A stretch of DNA of 64,000 nucleotides from Salticus scenicus (lineage: Eukaryota > Arthropoda > Arachnida > Araneae > Salticidae). The translations under genes and the position numbers were made by a program. The notes beneath the pieces were generated by a model. The model did no database searches, had not been told where the DNA came from, and saw only the letters and a list, made by a program, of their open reading frames with translations. The stretch is taken from contig OZ005654.1 in NCBI GenBank assembly GCA_963930645.1, forward strand, positions 39,982,686-40,046,685, read 5' to 3'. The number at the start of each line of letters is the position of its first letter. Positions within the stretch are counted from its first letter, which is position 1. Positions 1-11,361 of the stretch are shown here, one piece after another.

Positions 1-330
1 ATACATATTTTTAAATTCTGTTTTCACTTTCCGAAAATTCACAACTATTAAACAATTTATCGCTTTCTAAAAATTGATTTTTTTTTATTTTTAAGATTTC
101 ATTTTTAAGCTCAAAAATGAAAAAAATTACATTGTGAAAATTCACATTTTACAACCTCAAAATAAAATATTAAAAATTTTTAAAACTAATTTTTAGAAAG
201 CGATGAATTGTTTAATAGTTGTGAAGTTTCTGAATGTGAAAGCGGAATTAAAAAAAATATATTAGTTAATAAGTTATAATGGGGCGAAATTCTCCATAGA
301 ATAACATTGACTCTGGCTTCTGAGGACGAT
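1..330. repeat. Right part of a palindromic dispersed element
   Basis: Bases about 30-75 and 195-240 are inverted copies (CACAACTATTAAACAATT against its complement). The right end, near 280-320, reads TAGAATAACATTG then a CTCTGGCTTCTG stretch, like the ends of the elements at 10570-11062 and 47340-47770. The left end is cut by the window edge. It lies in the intron downstream of the second NIT2 exon. Confidence 0.45.
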
Positions 331-1092
331 AAGTAGACAGGCCTCTTAAGCAGATAATCACTCTAAGTCCTGCATAGTGGCCTAAGACTCATGAACTAGG
401 AATACGCCCAGACCCTACAACGGCCATAATTTTACTAGGCAAATAAATCATGGCAAAATCTCCTTTTTCAAGCCATATGATTGGGTTTTAACAAATTAGT
501 TCCTAGACTTATTACTAGAGGGCCTGTTAACATTTCTTTATCATTCATTACCTATCCATTGACATGGTGCATACTAGTATTCCAGCACAGAGAGAAAAAA
601 AAAAGTAAATCAAGTACAAGTTATTTCATAGATGACAATGTAAGGCAATTTTATAACTTACTAGTATTCTTGTAGTTGTTAACGAATGTGTTAATTGGTC
701 ACTTATCTTATGACTGACGTTTAAGCTCGGTTCTAGATATTAAATATGTGTAAGAGCTGACCACAGAAAAGGAGAATTAGACTTACTCAGCTAAAATTCT
801 TTTTAAAAATCATCCATTTTATCAGCTTTCACATTATAAGGTGTTAAGTTGGAAAAGTTAACTTATAGACACACATTAAGATTTATTTTTGAGTCACAAA
901 TTTTAACTACGATTCTTCTTAAGCTGTTATAAAATATTGATTTAAAATATTAATGCTTTTTATCCTGTCATATGCATTAAAAATTATTTAACTGAAGATG
1001 AAACAGGTGATAAGATATTACACACACAAAGACAAATGTCTTGTAAAGTGTATAATTTGAAAAATAAATAAATAATAAATAATAATCAATAC
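331..1092. other. NIT2 intron, no recognisable content
   Basis: AT-rich intronic sequence left of the second NIT2 exon. I saw no exon, RNA or element ends here. Confidence 0.5.
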
Positions 1093-1213
1093 CTCCAATA
1101 AGATAAATGTTGTTATGTTTTGCACTTTCAGATAAAGCTGAACTTGTAAAGCCAGGTAACTCTTCAGCGTACTCATTGAAGTACTTGATTCCATAGGGTG
1201 CATTGAAACATTC
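1093..1213 (-). CDS. NIT2: NIT2 downstream internal exon (121 bp)
   Basis: Acceptor TTTCTCTTTTAG then GAATGTTTC in phase 0; donor GTATTG after GGAG. It encodes ECFNAPYG followed by the NEYAEELPG segment and IYLIGG. ECFNxPYG is strongly conserved in NIT2 and contains the Glu of the nitrilase triad region. One base is left over for the next exon, which lies outside the window. Confidence 0.88.
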
Positions 1214-4200
1214 CTAAAAGAGAAATCTGTGATACATATTAATATAGGACTAGCAAATCTGTACAATACTAGCCAAACAAATTGTAAGGGCTCCCAGGAT
1301 AAAATAAAGAATCTCAAAGAAAAAACAGATAAGATTTCTTGCTTTTAAATATAAGGCCTGATATATATATTAATACCTGAAAAGCAATTTCAGAAATTTC
1401 TTCCTAAGGGGTATGAAGACAAATAGTATTTTTCATATATCCCTTAATATCTTAAAAAAGAAAAAATGTAAAAACATAATTGAGGAGCAAACATTCAAAC
1501 CATGTTTTCTCCAAAAATAAATATCTCAGTTAGTGATTTTTCTCTAAACTTAACATAAAAATAGGATGTCTACATATATTCCTAGATATGTCTACATATT
1601 TTCCTAGTATCTAATAATATATCTAAACAAATGATAATTAGGTTTTAAGCTTAGTTATTTCTTAATTTCTTAGTTTTTGTTTTGTCTGAAAAATTGTGTC
1701 CGAAGGAGAAAACACGGTTTGAATGTTTGCTCCTCAATTGTTATCCACCCTACAAATAGCAAGTAATTTTGGCAAATGGACAATCCATAAAAAAACAAAT
1801 TAAACAAAGGGAATTCATATTCATTAATTTTCCCCCCTTTTCTTTTTCAGAACAGTGAAAATCTCATTTTTATATCAACTTTGTCTGTTTATATTTTCTA
1901 AAAGTCTGATGAGATGTCCTACCGTCTAATACACTTGCTCAGTTCTGCTACAACTGAATCCATTTACCTTTGCACACAATACTTAAAAACAATTTCTGAA
2001 GTTTCAGATATTTGCCCCCCCCCCAAGCACAGAGAGGGGGAGAAATGATTTAACATACCCCTTCATACATAATATATATATTCAGAAGTTTCTTGCTTTA
2101 AAATGTAACAAAGATAATACCTAAAACTTAATTTTTGGAATTTCAGTAATCTTCCTCCAAGGAAAGGAGTCAAGACATATTTTTCCATATTTTACAAGAC
2201 TGATAATCATCATTTACCCAAAGCTATTTGAGATATGGATATGAAATTTTAGGCTTTATTATTATTATTATTATTATTTTAACCTTAGAGGCATTAACTT
2301 AGAAACGATTTTTCACCTCCTTGAAGAGAGGAGGCAAAATAGGTTTTTCAGGTATTTCTTCATGTCTTAAAACTATATATATATATACATATATACTTAT
2401 GTATACATGCATATATATATATGCTTTAAAATAGAACAAACACAAATACTGAAATTTTTTTAGGAATCTATCTCTCAAAAGGAAGAGGGCAGGACAAAAT
2501 GTGTTTTTCACATATTCCTTAATATTTTAAAGAAAAAACAAATAAGCATAAGATTTTTGCTCTTGTATCCATATATTGTGGAGGCGGGGAAGGAAAAATA
2601 ACAATTTCAAGCTCCCTATTCATATCAAACGAATGTGTTTGCTAATGACCAGTAATCAAGTAGAAGAAAATTAGTAAAATAGTCTAATGTTTATAAATCT
2701 CCTGGGCTACCAAGGATCAACAGCCGAATTCAGTTTGGAAATGAACAGCTTTATATAGTAATGGATTTTCAATTTTTTACTTGATAATAAAAAATATCAT
2801 GGATATGCTTGTTTTGAAACCAGAATTTTTGCAAGAATGGCAAAGAAATAATAAAATGCAAGAAATGTGTAACGAAAGAGCATAAAAACATATAAAAACT
2901 GAATATTTATATACATATATATGCATAAACAGTTGAAAATAATATATATATATATATATATGTTGGCAGAAAAACAACATAAAAAAATTTGAAGTGCATA
3001 TTTTTAAACACAAACTAAATACATTCATAATGAAGTACATGAGAAAGGCTATAATAAAAAAACACTTTAATGTGACAGTTGAGATTGAATTTTGCCAACA
3101 ATTTTTGGCATATTTGGTTCAAAGGCAATAGTTGTTGCTATTCTTAAAACAACTTGCAAGTGTTGATCTCCCCCCCCCCCCCAATTTTTGGTTCGTTTAG
3201 TTTAAGAGAGAAGGTGTTTATTCACATATATAGCATTACTTACATGTGCTTGCATTGTTTTTTAAATGTAAAAATTTCAGAGATGGATTTTTGTAAAAGT
3301 CATGAATGTCTAAATATAGAATTTTAACTTGCATAATTCAGAAGTTTGTAAATCAATGGATTTCATTTGGACATTTTCAGGAGCTTAAATGCTCAACTTA
3401 GTTCATTAAGAAAAATACTCAAAAACAGAAACTAAACTTGTTTTGTAATGTATTACTTTATGCATCATTAATTTTTCTTCTTATTGATAAAACACAGATC
3501 ACATGATAGTTTTATAATAATTAATCAAAAAGATTTCTCTTCCCTCATCACATTTCTCCTTCAAGGAACAAATTGTACTCAAGTTCACGATACAAACTAG
3601 CCATTAACATAACCAGAAATGGAGGTAAAATCCTCAACGGTAAAGAAAATATTGAATTAAAAAGAAAATATATATTAATTAATACAAATAATTAATATAA
3701 AATATAAAGCAATATTTTATTAATTTTATCATGTAATTACTAGAATATCAAATATTGTACTTTATCATAATCGTCCTGGTTGAAAACAGGAGAAAGGTGA
3801 TTTTTTATTTATAGCTGAAAATTAAAGACTTAAATATCTACTCTAGTGACAATTTAGGCAGATCACTCTACCAAGGAGATATGAGACATATCAAATATTG
3901 CACTCTATCAAAACCGTCCTGATTGAAAACAGGAGAAAGATGATTTTTTTATTTAAAACTATCTACTCTAGTGATATTAAGGCAGATCACCCTACCAAGG
4001 AGATATGAGACAAAATTGGACATGACAAGTTATCAACGTGATGTGTAATATTAAGAATTTCCTCTCCTGGAAACTGCTTAGAACATGTGTGTGGTGTGTC
4101 AATTGTCATGTTTAGTTTTCATATGTCTTTAGCGTGTAATGGGTAACGTGTAACTACAAATGTGTAACTACGTTAAATGTACAATGTGTACGCGTACAAA

Positions 4201-4622
4201 CGTGTAACTACGCTAACTACGTTTAGCGTGTAACTACAAATACTGAGGCATCATTTTAATATTGGAAATGTGGAGGTGTCATACTGTGCCAGTACCACTA
4301 CATGATTGCACCACACTTAATTTTTTTTTTTTTTTTTAAAGCTTACATCTGGTATTAAATATCTCAAAAAGAAATTATCAACATCTAGAAGAAAAAAAAA
4401 TAATAATAATGTACAATTATAATAATTTAATAGAAAAAATTAAACTGATATACATCATTTTAATTTTTTTAAAGTAAGTAATAAAGTAATTGAAATGTCT
4501 TACAGGCAAACACACTAGTTTTGCTCCATTCTGAGAAGCTTCTTTAATAAATTTGCAAATTCGTTCAACATTTTGTTCTTTATTGGCAGAAACAGCGAAC
4601 TGGATTAAAGCGACTTTCAATT
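1093..4622 (-). CDS. NIT2: Omega-amidase (nitrilase homolog 2), partial gene, two internal exons
   Basis: Omega-amidase hydrolyses alpha-ketoglutaramate and alpha-ketosuccinamate. With glutamine transaminase it drives the transamination that remakes methionine at the end of methionine salvage (established for the family). Two minus-strand exons read in series match the N-terminal part of animal NIT2: first KVALIQFAVSANKEQN and GAKLVCLP, then ECFNAPYGIKYF and NIYLIGG. The 3.3-kb intron has GT/AG borders and joins in phase 0 exactly between LP and ECFN. The upstream exon starts in phase 2, so a short first exon with the ATG lies further right and I could not place it. The catalytic Glu region and the remaining exons lie left of base 1. 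No frameshift or stop is seen in either exon. Confidence 0.9.
1335..2560. repeat. Diverged ~130-bp repeat units in the NIT2 intron
   Basis: Related units near 1335-1465, 2090-2200, 2285-2400 and 2405-2560 share a TTGCTTTAAAAT start, a TTTCAG(A)AAT stretch, CCTCCAAGG-like and GACA(A)ATATTTTTC motifs, and an ending like CATATTCCTTAATAT. The first two are separated by the MITE at 1478-1740. Divergence is high, so copy number is approximate. Confidence 0.45.
1478..1740. mobile_element. MITE with ~35-bp terminal inverted repeats
   Basis: The left end ATTGAGGAGCAAACATTC and its continuation reappear inverted at the right end (GAATGTTTGCTCCTCAAT) with about one mismatch over 35 bases. Length is about 260 bp with no coding capacity. 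The target duplication is unclear, so the superfamily is not assigned. Confidence 0.65.
3748..4011. repeat. Two-copy tandem duplication (~142 and ~122 bp)
   Basis: Both units begin ATCAAATATTG and contain GTCCTG then TTGAAAACAGGAGAAAG, CTACTCTAGTGA and ACCAAGGAGATATGAGAC. The second unit lacks about 20 bases. Intronic, non-coding. Confidence 0.75.
4149..4245. repeat. Cluster of GTGTAACTAC motifs
   Basis: GTGTAACTAC occurs four times within about 95 bp, interleaved with TACGTT/TACGCT variants and a CpG-containing GTGTACGCGTAC palindrome. It is intronic. The role is unknown; local replication slippage is the simplest account. Confidence 0.5.
4504..4622 (-). CDS. NIT2: NIT2 upstream internal exon (119 bp)
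   Basis: Acceptor TTTGTATTTAG lies just right of 4622 and donor GTAAGAC just left of 4504. The exon carries two bases of a split codon plus 39 codons, ending LVCLP. It holds the first beta strand (VALIQF) and first helix of the carbon-nitrogen hydrolase fold. The reading frame runs back through the acceptor without an ATG, so this is not the initiating exon. Confidence 0.88.
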
Positions 4623-5440
4623 CTAAATACAAATGAATAAAATGTATTTCTAAAAATATAATTACATCTAAAAGTTAAAACATTTAAATTTTAGATCATA
4701 AAATTTTATAGTAAAAGAATAAGATAATTACATGACATTGTTAAATAATGCATTTTCTAATAAATAAAATAATTAAATACAGTAGAAGATTTTTATAACA
4801 CACACCATGGGACCAGAAATAATGCATATTATAGAGTTTTGCATTATATAGATCATTTTACATATTGTAAACTAAACTAAAATATGCTGGAAATAAATCA
4901 TTGCAATAGCTATCGAGAACAAATTCAAAATACAAATGCTTTATAATATAAAGATAGGCAATTAAATTATGCTTATAATTAACAAGAATATTTATTTAAA
5001 TAATTGGTAATAAGTGCATTATCATATATTATACTTCAAATTATTTATATAATTACACATATAATTTTATATATGTATGTGCTTAAAATTGTTTTTCAAA
5101 TAATTTATTTCTCCAGTTTTGCTGAATTTTGAAAAGGAGAAAGTTCTTAATCTGTCACACAATTTTGAATTTTGATAAATTTAAAAATAGTTTGTCAATA
5201 AGAAAACGCTTTCAACTATTGATTTTTCATTTCAAGAAAACATTTTAAAAATCCAACCATGTGTCTGAGATCCTATAAAAGCATGAATCAGCCCCAGGAG
5301 ATTAAGATCCTCAACTAGTGTGTATCAGACCCAGGAGCTTAACGTCTTCAACTATTAGCCCCAGGATTTAAGATTATCATTTAATTCTATATGCTAATGC
5401 AACAAATGTGCCCTATCCCCAAGAGTTAGATAACCTCAAC
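4623..5440. other. AT-rich stretch ending in a degenerate tandem repeat
   Basis: Mostly featureless AT-rich sequence. Bases 5289-5440 hold about four imperfect copies of a CCCAGGAG-TTAAGATCCTCAACTA unit at irregular 45-70 bp spacing. The missing first NIT2 exon could lie in or beyond this interval, but no convincing ATG-plus-donor was found. Confidence 0.4.
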
Positions 5441-5798
5441 TTCATAGGCGTCGACATATAGGAGAAGGGGGAGGGCACTTGCCCCCTCCTGGAAAATTCT
5501 AATACATGAAAAATTAAATTTAAACCTTTAATACTATGTCATTATATTTCAAATAATTAACCAAATGAAATTTATGCTACAGAGAAAAGTAGAGTCAAAC
5601 TCTAACACTACCTGAGTTCACAGGTTGGCTCTAATCTTTTCCTGTGAATGAAGTTCAAATCGACTTGACAGTAAGTTTTTTGGACTTGGGTTGGTTTAGA
5701 ACAAGCTGTGTAATTTTTGTAAATAAAATAGCTTATTTTTAGATAAAGTGGAGTGTAAAGGTTAATTATTTTTATATACCAACTATGTGAAAAATACC

Positions 5799-5866
5799 AT
5801 AGCCAGGAATTGAGCCCAGGCCCTCCGCTTAGCGTGCAGATGCTCTTCCACTAAGCTACGCTGGCT
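5799..5866 (-). other. tRNA-like module (minus)
   Basis: Read on the minus strand it starts GCCAGCGTAGCTTAGTGGAA (box A-like) and contains GGGCTCAATTCC (box B-like), ending CTGGCTAT. The box A to box B spacing fits a tRNA of about 68 nt. Weakened box B and a divergent anticodon arm argue against a functional tRNA. Confidence 0.5.
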
Positions 5867-5959
5867 AATAAATAGCTCGGCATTTCTTACATAATATCCG
5901 TTGGCAAGGTCACTGTGTCTGCAAACGCAGATGTTTATCAGATGCCGAGCTGGTTATCA

Positions 5960-6028
5960 GCCAGAGTAGCTCAGTGGTAGAGCAATTGCATATTAAGCGA
6001 AGGTCCGGGTTCGATTCCTGACTCTGAT
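5960..6028 (+). other. tRNA-like module (plus)
   Basis: GCCAGAG acceptor strand, TAGCTCAGTGGTAGAGC D-arm (box A), ATATTAA anticodon loop, GGTTCGATTCC T-arm (box B) and CTCTGAT 3' strand. The acceptor stem pairs except for one mismatch. It has no proper discriminator context and sits inside a repeat with its inverted partner, so I call it tRNA-derived, not a tRNA gene. Confidence 0.55.
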
Positions 6029-6587
6029 ATTTTTCACATATTTGGTATAAAAATCAATCTTCTACTCCACTTTATCTAAAATGAATTTTCATAGTTGATG
6101 AATTAACAAATAAAATTTCTAAATTAAAATATCTTAGCTTAAATTACATGTATAGAAATTTGTTGTAGAAGATGGTTTTACATAGGTTTGCTTAGTCACC
6201 TCAATCAACCAACCAATCATTTGAATCTAATTGAATTTTTAAAATACAATGAAATTTTACAATTTTAAGTTTGCTCCTTCTGAAAAATTTTCTGGCAATG
6301 CCACTACACAACTTGTGAATTAGTGATATATGTTTTATATGGTTTAACAACACATGAATTTAACAGTTAGCTTTAATACTCGCTGTAATAAATGATTTTT
6401 TTTTTTTTTTTTCAGTAAAATCTTTAAATTAAGAACATAAAAGTGAGACAGTGTACAAAATTTAGTCTGGTATCGAATGTAATGAAGAAGCTCCTTAAAG
6501 AAAAAAGTCAATGTTTACGTGTGAAAAGATAAATTATATGCATTTTATAGATCGCTGCATTATAAAGATCTTCTGTTGTAACATGGT

Positions 6588-7343
6588 GTCGACACATAGG
6601 GACAAGGGTGGGCATTTGAAAATTTTAAATGGTAAAAAATACTTATTTTAAAATTATATTTAAAGCTTTAAAACTATGTTTTTAGACTGTCGATGATTAT
6701 CTAAACTGCCAAATAAAGTTAATATTACAGAGCCAATCAGAGACCGGTCTCGCAGATCAGATTGGCTCAAATCTTGTCATGAGAGTAGAGTTTGGGTCAA
6801 CTTGATAGAAAGTTTTTTATTCGGGTTGGTTTACTACAAGCCAGGGGTGCAGAAAATGTTCAAACCTCGGAAATTTCCCCCAAACACAGTATAAATTTCC
6901 CTCAATAATGCAAAAATCTACTTTGCTATACAAAGTCATTTGTTCTATGTAATAAATTTTTAAGAGAATAAGTACACAGTGTAACATAAAAATATCGTTG
7001 TTAGTGTATAAGCACTTCAAAGTAGCAAATTGTTATTTTTGATTTACATTTTTATTTTCTCTTAAAAAAATATTCAAAATTTCCCCCGAACCTTGTTCGG
7101 ACATATTCTGCACCCTTGCTACAAGCTATATAATTTTATAAAATGTCTTAGCTTAAATTACATGAAAAATAAATAAATAAAATAATAACAATAATAATGT
7201 TGGTGTTTATATACAGACTTGCTTGCAATGCTCATCAAAATCAACCATTTAGTTGGACTTAATTTCTGAATTATATGAAACTTTTACAGTTTTCAGTTTG
7301 CCCCCTAGTGAAAACTACAATTTTTGGTAAATTTTCTCACATA
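6588..7343 (+). repeat. Dispersed repeat copy B, interrupted by a hAT MITE
   Basis: Same block order as copy A. The hAT MITE at 6842-7118 sits in GTTTA-CTACAAGC-TATATAA, and the Tc1-type element starts at its right edge. Non-coding. Confidence 0.6.
6842..7118 (+). mobile_element. hAT MITE, copy 1 (277 bp)
   Basis: Termini CAGGGGTGCAGAA and TTCTGCACCCTTG, flanked by a perfect 8-bp target duplication CTACAAGC (6834-6841 and 7119-7126). It is homologous throughout to the elements at 15363-15663 and 15975-16278. No coding capacity. Confidence 0.9.
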
Positions 7344-7345
7344 TA

Positions 7346-8909
7346 CAGTGATGGAAAAAACCTTAAGACCACATGTGAAATCGGAAAAAAATGTAATTTT
7401 ACTAAAAAAAGAAACATCAAATAGTATAAACAGAATAAAAAATAATACATTTTCACATATTTTTTATAAAAGAATGATTATAATTATGTATTATAAGGCA
7501 AGTGATTTTTTTTTCACAACATAAAAGGGTGGAAAATACTTTAAGACCACAAAGTTAAACAGTAACTAAAAGTATTGCATTCTAACTTTTAGTACTTTGT
7601 GTGTTTTCCTTTCACACGAATTACTTCTAAGAGTTGTTTTTGGATGTATTTTGCTAGATTTTTGCATGTTAGAATTGATATTTTATCCCATGCTTTTGAA
7701 ATAGCAGATTTGAGCTCAGAAACAGAATGGTATTCTTTACCATTTTCATATACCTTGCATGCAACGATACCCTACATGTTTTCCATGGGATTCAAGTCTG
7801 GACTTTTGGCCGGAAATTCCATAAAACATTATTTTCAGTTAGCCAAGAAATGGTTGAGGCAGATTTGTGCACAGACGCATTATCTTGCAACAAAATCAAA
7901 TTTTGATCCATAAGCTCATCACTTAATGGGACAAAATTGTTAGCCAGTATATCTTGATAGACAAAAGAGCTCATATTACCTATAGTGAATACAATATTAG
8001 TCTTACCTCGAACACCAAAACCTGCCCAAATCATGATAGATCCCCCTCCTTGTACTCGCTTTGAAAAATACGTAGGATCCTGTCTTAAATCATGCCAATA
8101 ATTTCGTAAACCATCAGGTCCATCTAGGTTAAATTTATTTTCATTCGTGAGCACTATTTTTCAGCTAAAGTTGGGTTTTAAAACATTAGATGTTGTGAAA
8201 TTCAATCTTGCTTCATTATGTCGTTTCTGAAGATTACGTTTGCTTTTTAATTTTGAATGTTTGATGTTTTCCGCACAATTTAGGACATTTCTAACAGTTC
8301 TAGCTCTTACTTGAGCTTTAGAGCCAATTTTATTGCTGAAGAATATGCATTTTCTTTAACAGACATTCTTATAACACTTCTTTTCATCCTGGCTGATAGT
8401 TTTGAATACCTTCCTCCTCTATTTTTTTAACCACATCTCAGTGAATCTGTGAGAAATTGATGAACTACAGTTTTAGACCTTTTGATTTTGCTAGCAATTT
8501 GCCTTTCACTCATTCCACTTTCTCGAAAAGCCAGGATTTTCCCTTTTTTAATGTCACTCAGTAATTATCCTCTATCCATAATCTCAGTTGCTTCAATGCT
8601 CAGCTAAATGATTAAAAAAATGTTTCTTTTCATTCTAACAACTGTCCCACATAAAACTGTGCAAATGTTACATCATCTTATTATGCAAACAATCACTTTT
8701 AAAACTAGTCTTAAAGTTTTTTCCATTTGATTACATTACACATTTTTACTTTATATTGAAAATAAACATATTTTTAATTCTAAATTCATATATTTTTTTT
8801 ATTTCTTACATTTTACATATTAAATATAAAGGTAACTTACAAAGAGATTTTCATTTTTGAATGCAAACAAAAAAATTCGATGGTGGTTTTAAAGTTTTTT
8901 CTACCACTG
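7346..8909 (-). mobile_element. Tc1-type DNA transposon, inactive
   Basis: Ends CAGTGATGGAAAAAACCTTA and its near complement (GTTTTTTCTACCACTG at the right), each flanked by TA. The 1.56-kb length fits Tc1-type elements. It carries a decayed minus-strand transposase. Confidence 0.88.
7605..8580 (-). pseudogene. Tc1-type transposase remnant
   Basis: Read from 8580 downward: a helix-turn-helix segment (KGKILAFRESGMSERQIASK), then a gap with frame breaks, then the DDE catalytic domain at 8154-7792 (NKFNLDGPDG, GGGSIMIWAGFG, LLQDNASVHKS), then PAKSPDLNPMEN with the third acidic residue and EVIRVKGKHT near the C-terminus. Stops after the HTH, inside PMENM and elsewhere show it is dead. The DDE core is still clear. 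Confidence 0.85.
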
Positions 8910-8937
8910 TATAGCTTTGTAAAATTAAAAAAAAAAT

Positions 8938-9360
8938 AAAAAGAAGAAGAAGAAGAAGAATGAAAAACCCTTTGTTCAAGCCCTAATCAATTCTATTTTG
9001 AAAAAGTGTGCAAAATTTCAATAAGATCAGAGCATTAGTCTTTGAGAAATCATGTCCAGCACTTTTCTGAAGGGTCTCCAGAAACCAACACATTTAAAAC
9101 CATGAAAATGTTGCATTTTTCAAAATTTTCAATGAAAATTTTATAAAATATTGTTCAAATGTTGCCCTTTTACATGTTCAAAGTTTTGAATAAAAAAAAA
9201 TATTTATTATTTTTTAAAAAACAGTGAAAAAATGTTTTTAGCCCTTCAAATCCCTAATTTCCATAAAATACTAAAATTTCTATTGATAAAAAGAACTGAA
9301 TTTCAGCCCCCCCCCCCCCCTCCAAAAAATAAATAAAAGAGATTTTACCAATTTTTTACT
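8938..9360. repeat. Single arm of a dispersed repeat (family of 49.5-50.1 kb)
   Basis: AATTCTATTTTGAAAAAGTG, a TTTCAATAAGAT segment, GTCTTTGAGAAATCA and CTGAAG(G)G-CTCCAGAAACCA match both arms of the inverted repeat near 49.56-49.99 kb. Non-coding. Confidence 0.55.
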
Positions 9361-9364
9361 TCCA

Positions 9365-10290
9365 TAGGTAATGAAAGTATCGTATTCGGTCCAAAAATTC
9401 GATATCGAATTTTCACCTGATTTACATATTTTAAGGTTTCCTGAGTCCAAAAAAGTAGTTTTTGGCACTTGGTCAGTGTGTGTGTATGTATGTGGGAAAT
9501 CTTCTGGTTATCATATCTCCGAAACTAATAAAGATAGAACTACGAAATTTCAGAATTGAGAAAGATTTGGTGTACAGATGATTTTCCCAACTTTTGATGA
9601 AAATTGAACAAACAGAAGTGGGGCATCGGGAACTGAAAGTGAGACTGCAAGTCCATATCTCAAAAACGGCTGTAACGATTTTCTTCAAATTTGCTATGAA
9701 ACACTCTATAGATATCCTTTCAAATGATACAGTTGGTTAAGTCAGGAAAATTGATAGGTGTTCTATATAAATAGCTGAATTTCAGGTCTCACTAGTGTGT
9801 TCTTTTAAAAACCGCTATACTTTTTTTTTTCAAACTCGCCATATATATATCCTCGCCCTTATAAACATCCTTTTGCTTGTAATTGTTGTTTTCTGGTCAA
9901 CAATTGAGTATGCTTAATAAGTTTACATGTGAGTAAGTTTAATAAAAGTCATTATCTCAAAAACGACTTTAACGATTTTCTTGAAAATTGTTATATAAAC
10001 CCATTTTAGATATCGTTTCTCATGTATTACATGATTACAAGAAATTAACAGTCATCCTGATTAGGTAGGTTAGTTTTAGTTTTAGATCTCGAAAATTGGT
10101 GTTTCAAAAAATGGCTCTACTTTTTTTTAACTCGCTATGTAAATGTTTTTACATGAGTATCAGCTTTCTCTTACAGTAAAATTTTTAGGTATCTACTTTG
10201 TTAGATTAATTTTATGTATTTTGATCACATTATCTCCCAAAAGTGTTTTTATGTACTAGTGGTAATGAACGCCGTGTAGTTGTTTCACAA
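9365..10290 (+). repeat. Dispersed repeat, copy 1 (uninterrupted)
   Basis: Begins TACTTCCATAGGTAATG and contains TATCTCCGAAACTAATAAAG, TGGTGTACAGATGATTTT, AAACAGAAGTG and CTCAAAAACGG. Copy 2 (41005-41870) has the same order. Copy 1 preserves the empty CCATAGG site used by the hAT insertion at 39398-40997. Confidence 0.7.
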
Positions 10291-10569
10291 CAGATTTTTA
10301 CTTTTATTCAATCAATGGTAATATAGCATTCATTGATTGCAAATAAATATTGATAAAACCTCTATACACCAATGCATAAGATCTTTATACTTTTTTTTTT
10401 TTAAATGCAGAGAGATAATTTTCTATTGATAAGTAATAAAAAAGAGTTTTTATCGAGTTACAAAACAGATTTTGTATCTTGCATAGCTCAAAAATGAATG
10501 TTCGTAGAATGATGCAAATTTATATTTGTGACTGTTATAACATGCAGTTGTATACCTGCAATTTGGATC
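10291..10569. other. No recognisable content
   Basis: AT-rich intergenic sequence with a poly-T run; nothing supported. Confidence 0.4.
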
Positions 10570-11062
10570 TTAAGCGTGGACATTACTTAACCTCACGAAG
10601 AGCCAAAGCCCCATGCTATTCTATGGGGAAATTTTTTTCACAATTACGCATAGCCTAAAATGTTTTTTTGTTTTTTTTTTAACATTTAGAAAATTCCAAA
10701 CTGTTATACTGGTATTCATTTTCCAAAAATTGATTTTTTTTATTTTTAATATTTAATTTTGCAGCTAAAACATCCTAAAAATGCACTTAGTTAATTTTTC
10801 GTATTTTTAAATTAAAAAATAAAATATTAAAAATAAATTTTCGGAACACGAATACCAATTTAATAATTTAATTTTCCAAATATGAAAATAGAATAATAAA
10901 AAAAAAAAATAGGTAGTGAGTAATTCTGGATACAAATTTCCTCATAGAATAACGCAGAAAAAGAAAAATAGGTAATGGGTAATTCTGGATACAAATTTTC
11001 TCATAAAATAACGTGGGCTTTGGCACTCAGTGAGGTTGATATGTCCACTCTTAATGTGATTT
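10570..11062. mobile_element. Non-autonomous TIR element bordered by TTAA
   Basis: Left end TTAAGCGTGGACATTACTTA and right end TGATATGTCCACTCTTAA are inverted, followed inside by inverted AACCTCAC-AGCCAAAGCCC. TTAA at both outer edges would fit piggyBac-type duplication but could be part of the TIR. It resembles the elements at 1-330 and 47340-47770 inside. Confidence 0.55.
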
Positions 11063-11361
11063 TCCAATTGAAAAATATTCACAATTGTGAGTCCCGAATG
11101 TACATATGTGTATGTTGCACAACTAAAAAATAGTTGGATGTAATAAAACATTGCAAATTTGTAAAAACATCTAGTTGTGCCCCTCCTTAATACTTTTTTT
11201 TTTCATTTTTGGACATACACAAAAGCTCAAAATTTTTGCTCGTTATATGACCAACTGTTTTAGTAATTTCAACAGAACCTAATACAATAGTAATAACATA
11301 GTTTCAAACAATGTTTTTTTTTTTTCCTTTTTAGAATAATTGTAGTAAAAATGCATGTAAA
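11063..11361. other. No recognisable content
   Basis: AT-rich intergenic sequence; nothing supported. Confidence 0.4.

Larger units (their letters stand above)
5735..6082. mobile_element. Palindromic element with two inverted tRNA-like modules
   Basis: Outer inverted ends AGATAAAGTGGAGT and ACTCCACTTTATCT enclose ATACCAA-ATGTGAAAAATA arms, then two tRNA-like sequences in opposite orientation, then an inner AGCTCGGCAT/ATGCCGAGCT pair. The whole 345-bp unit can fold back on itself. No ORF. It looks like a SINE-derived inverted dimer or foldback element that inserted in dispersed repeat copy A. Confidence 0.65.
5445..6310 (+). repeat. Dispersed repeat copy A, interrupted
   Basis: It shares order and sequence with copy B at 6588-7343: GTCGACA(T/C)ATAGG start, a GTTGGCTC/ATTGGCTC segment, GGGTTGGTTTA, then CTTAGCTTAAATTACATG and a GTTTGC(T/C)CC segment. 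The internal palindrome at 5735-6082 splits it. Non-coding; superfamily unknown. Confidence 0.6.

Noticed and set aside
5960..6028. Functional tRNA gene
   Set aside because: Box A and box B are good, but it lies in a palindromic repeat with an inverted partner, has acceptor mismatches and no proper 3' context.
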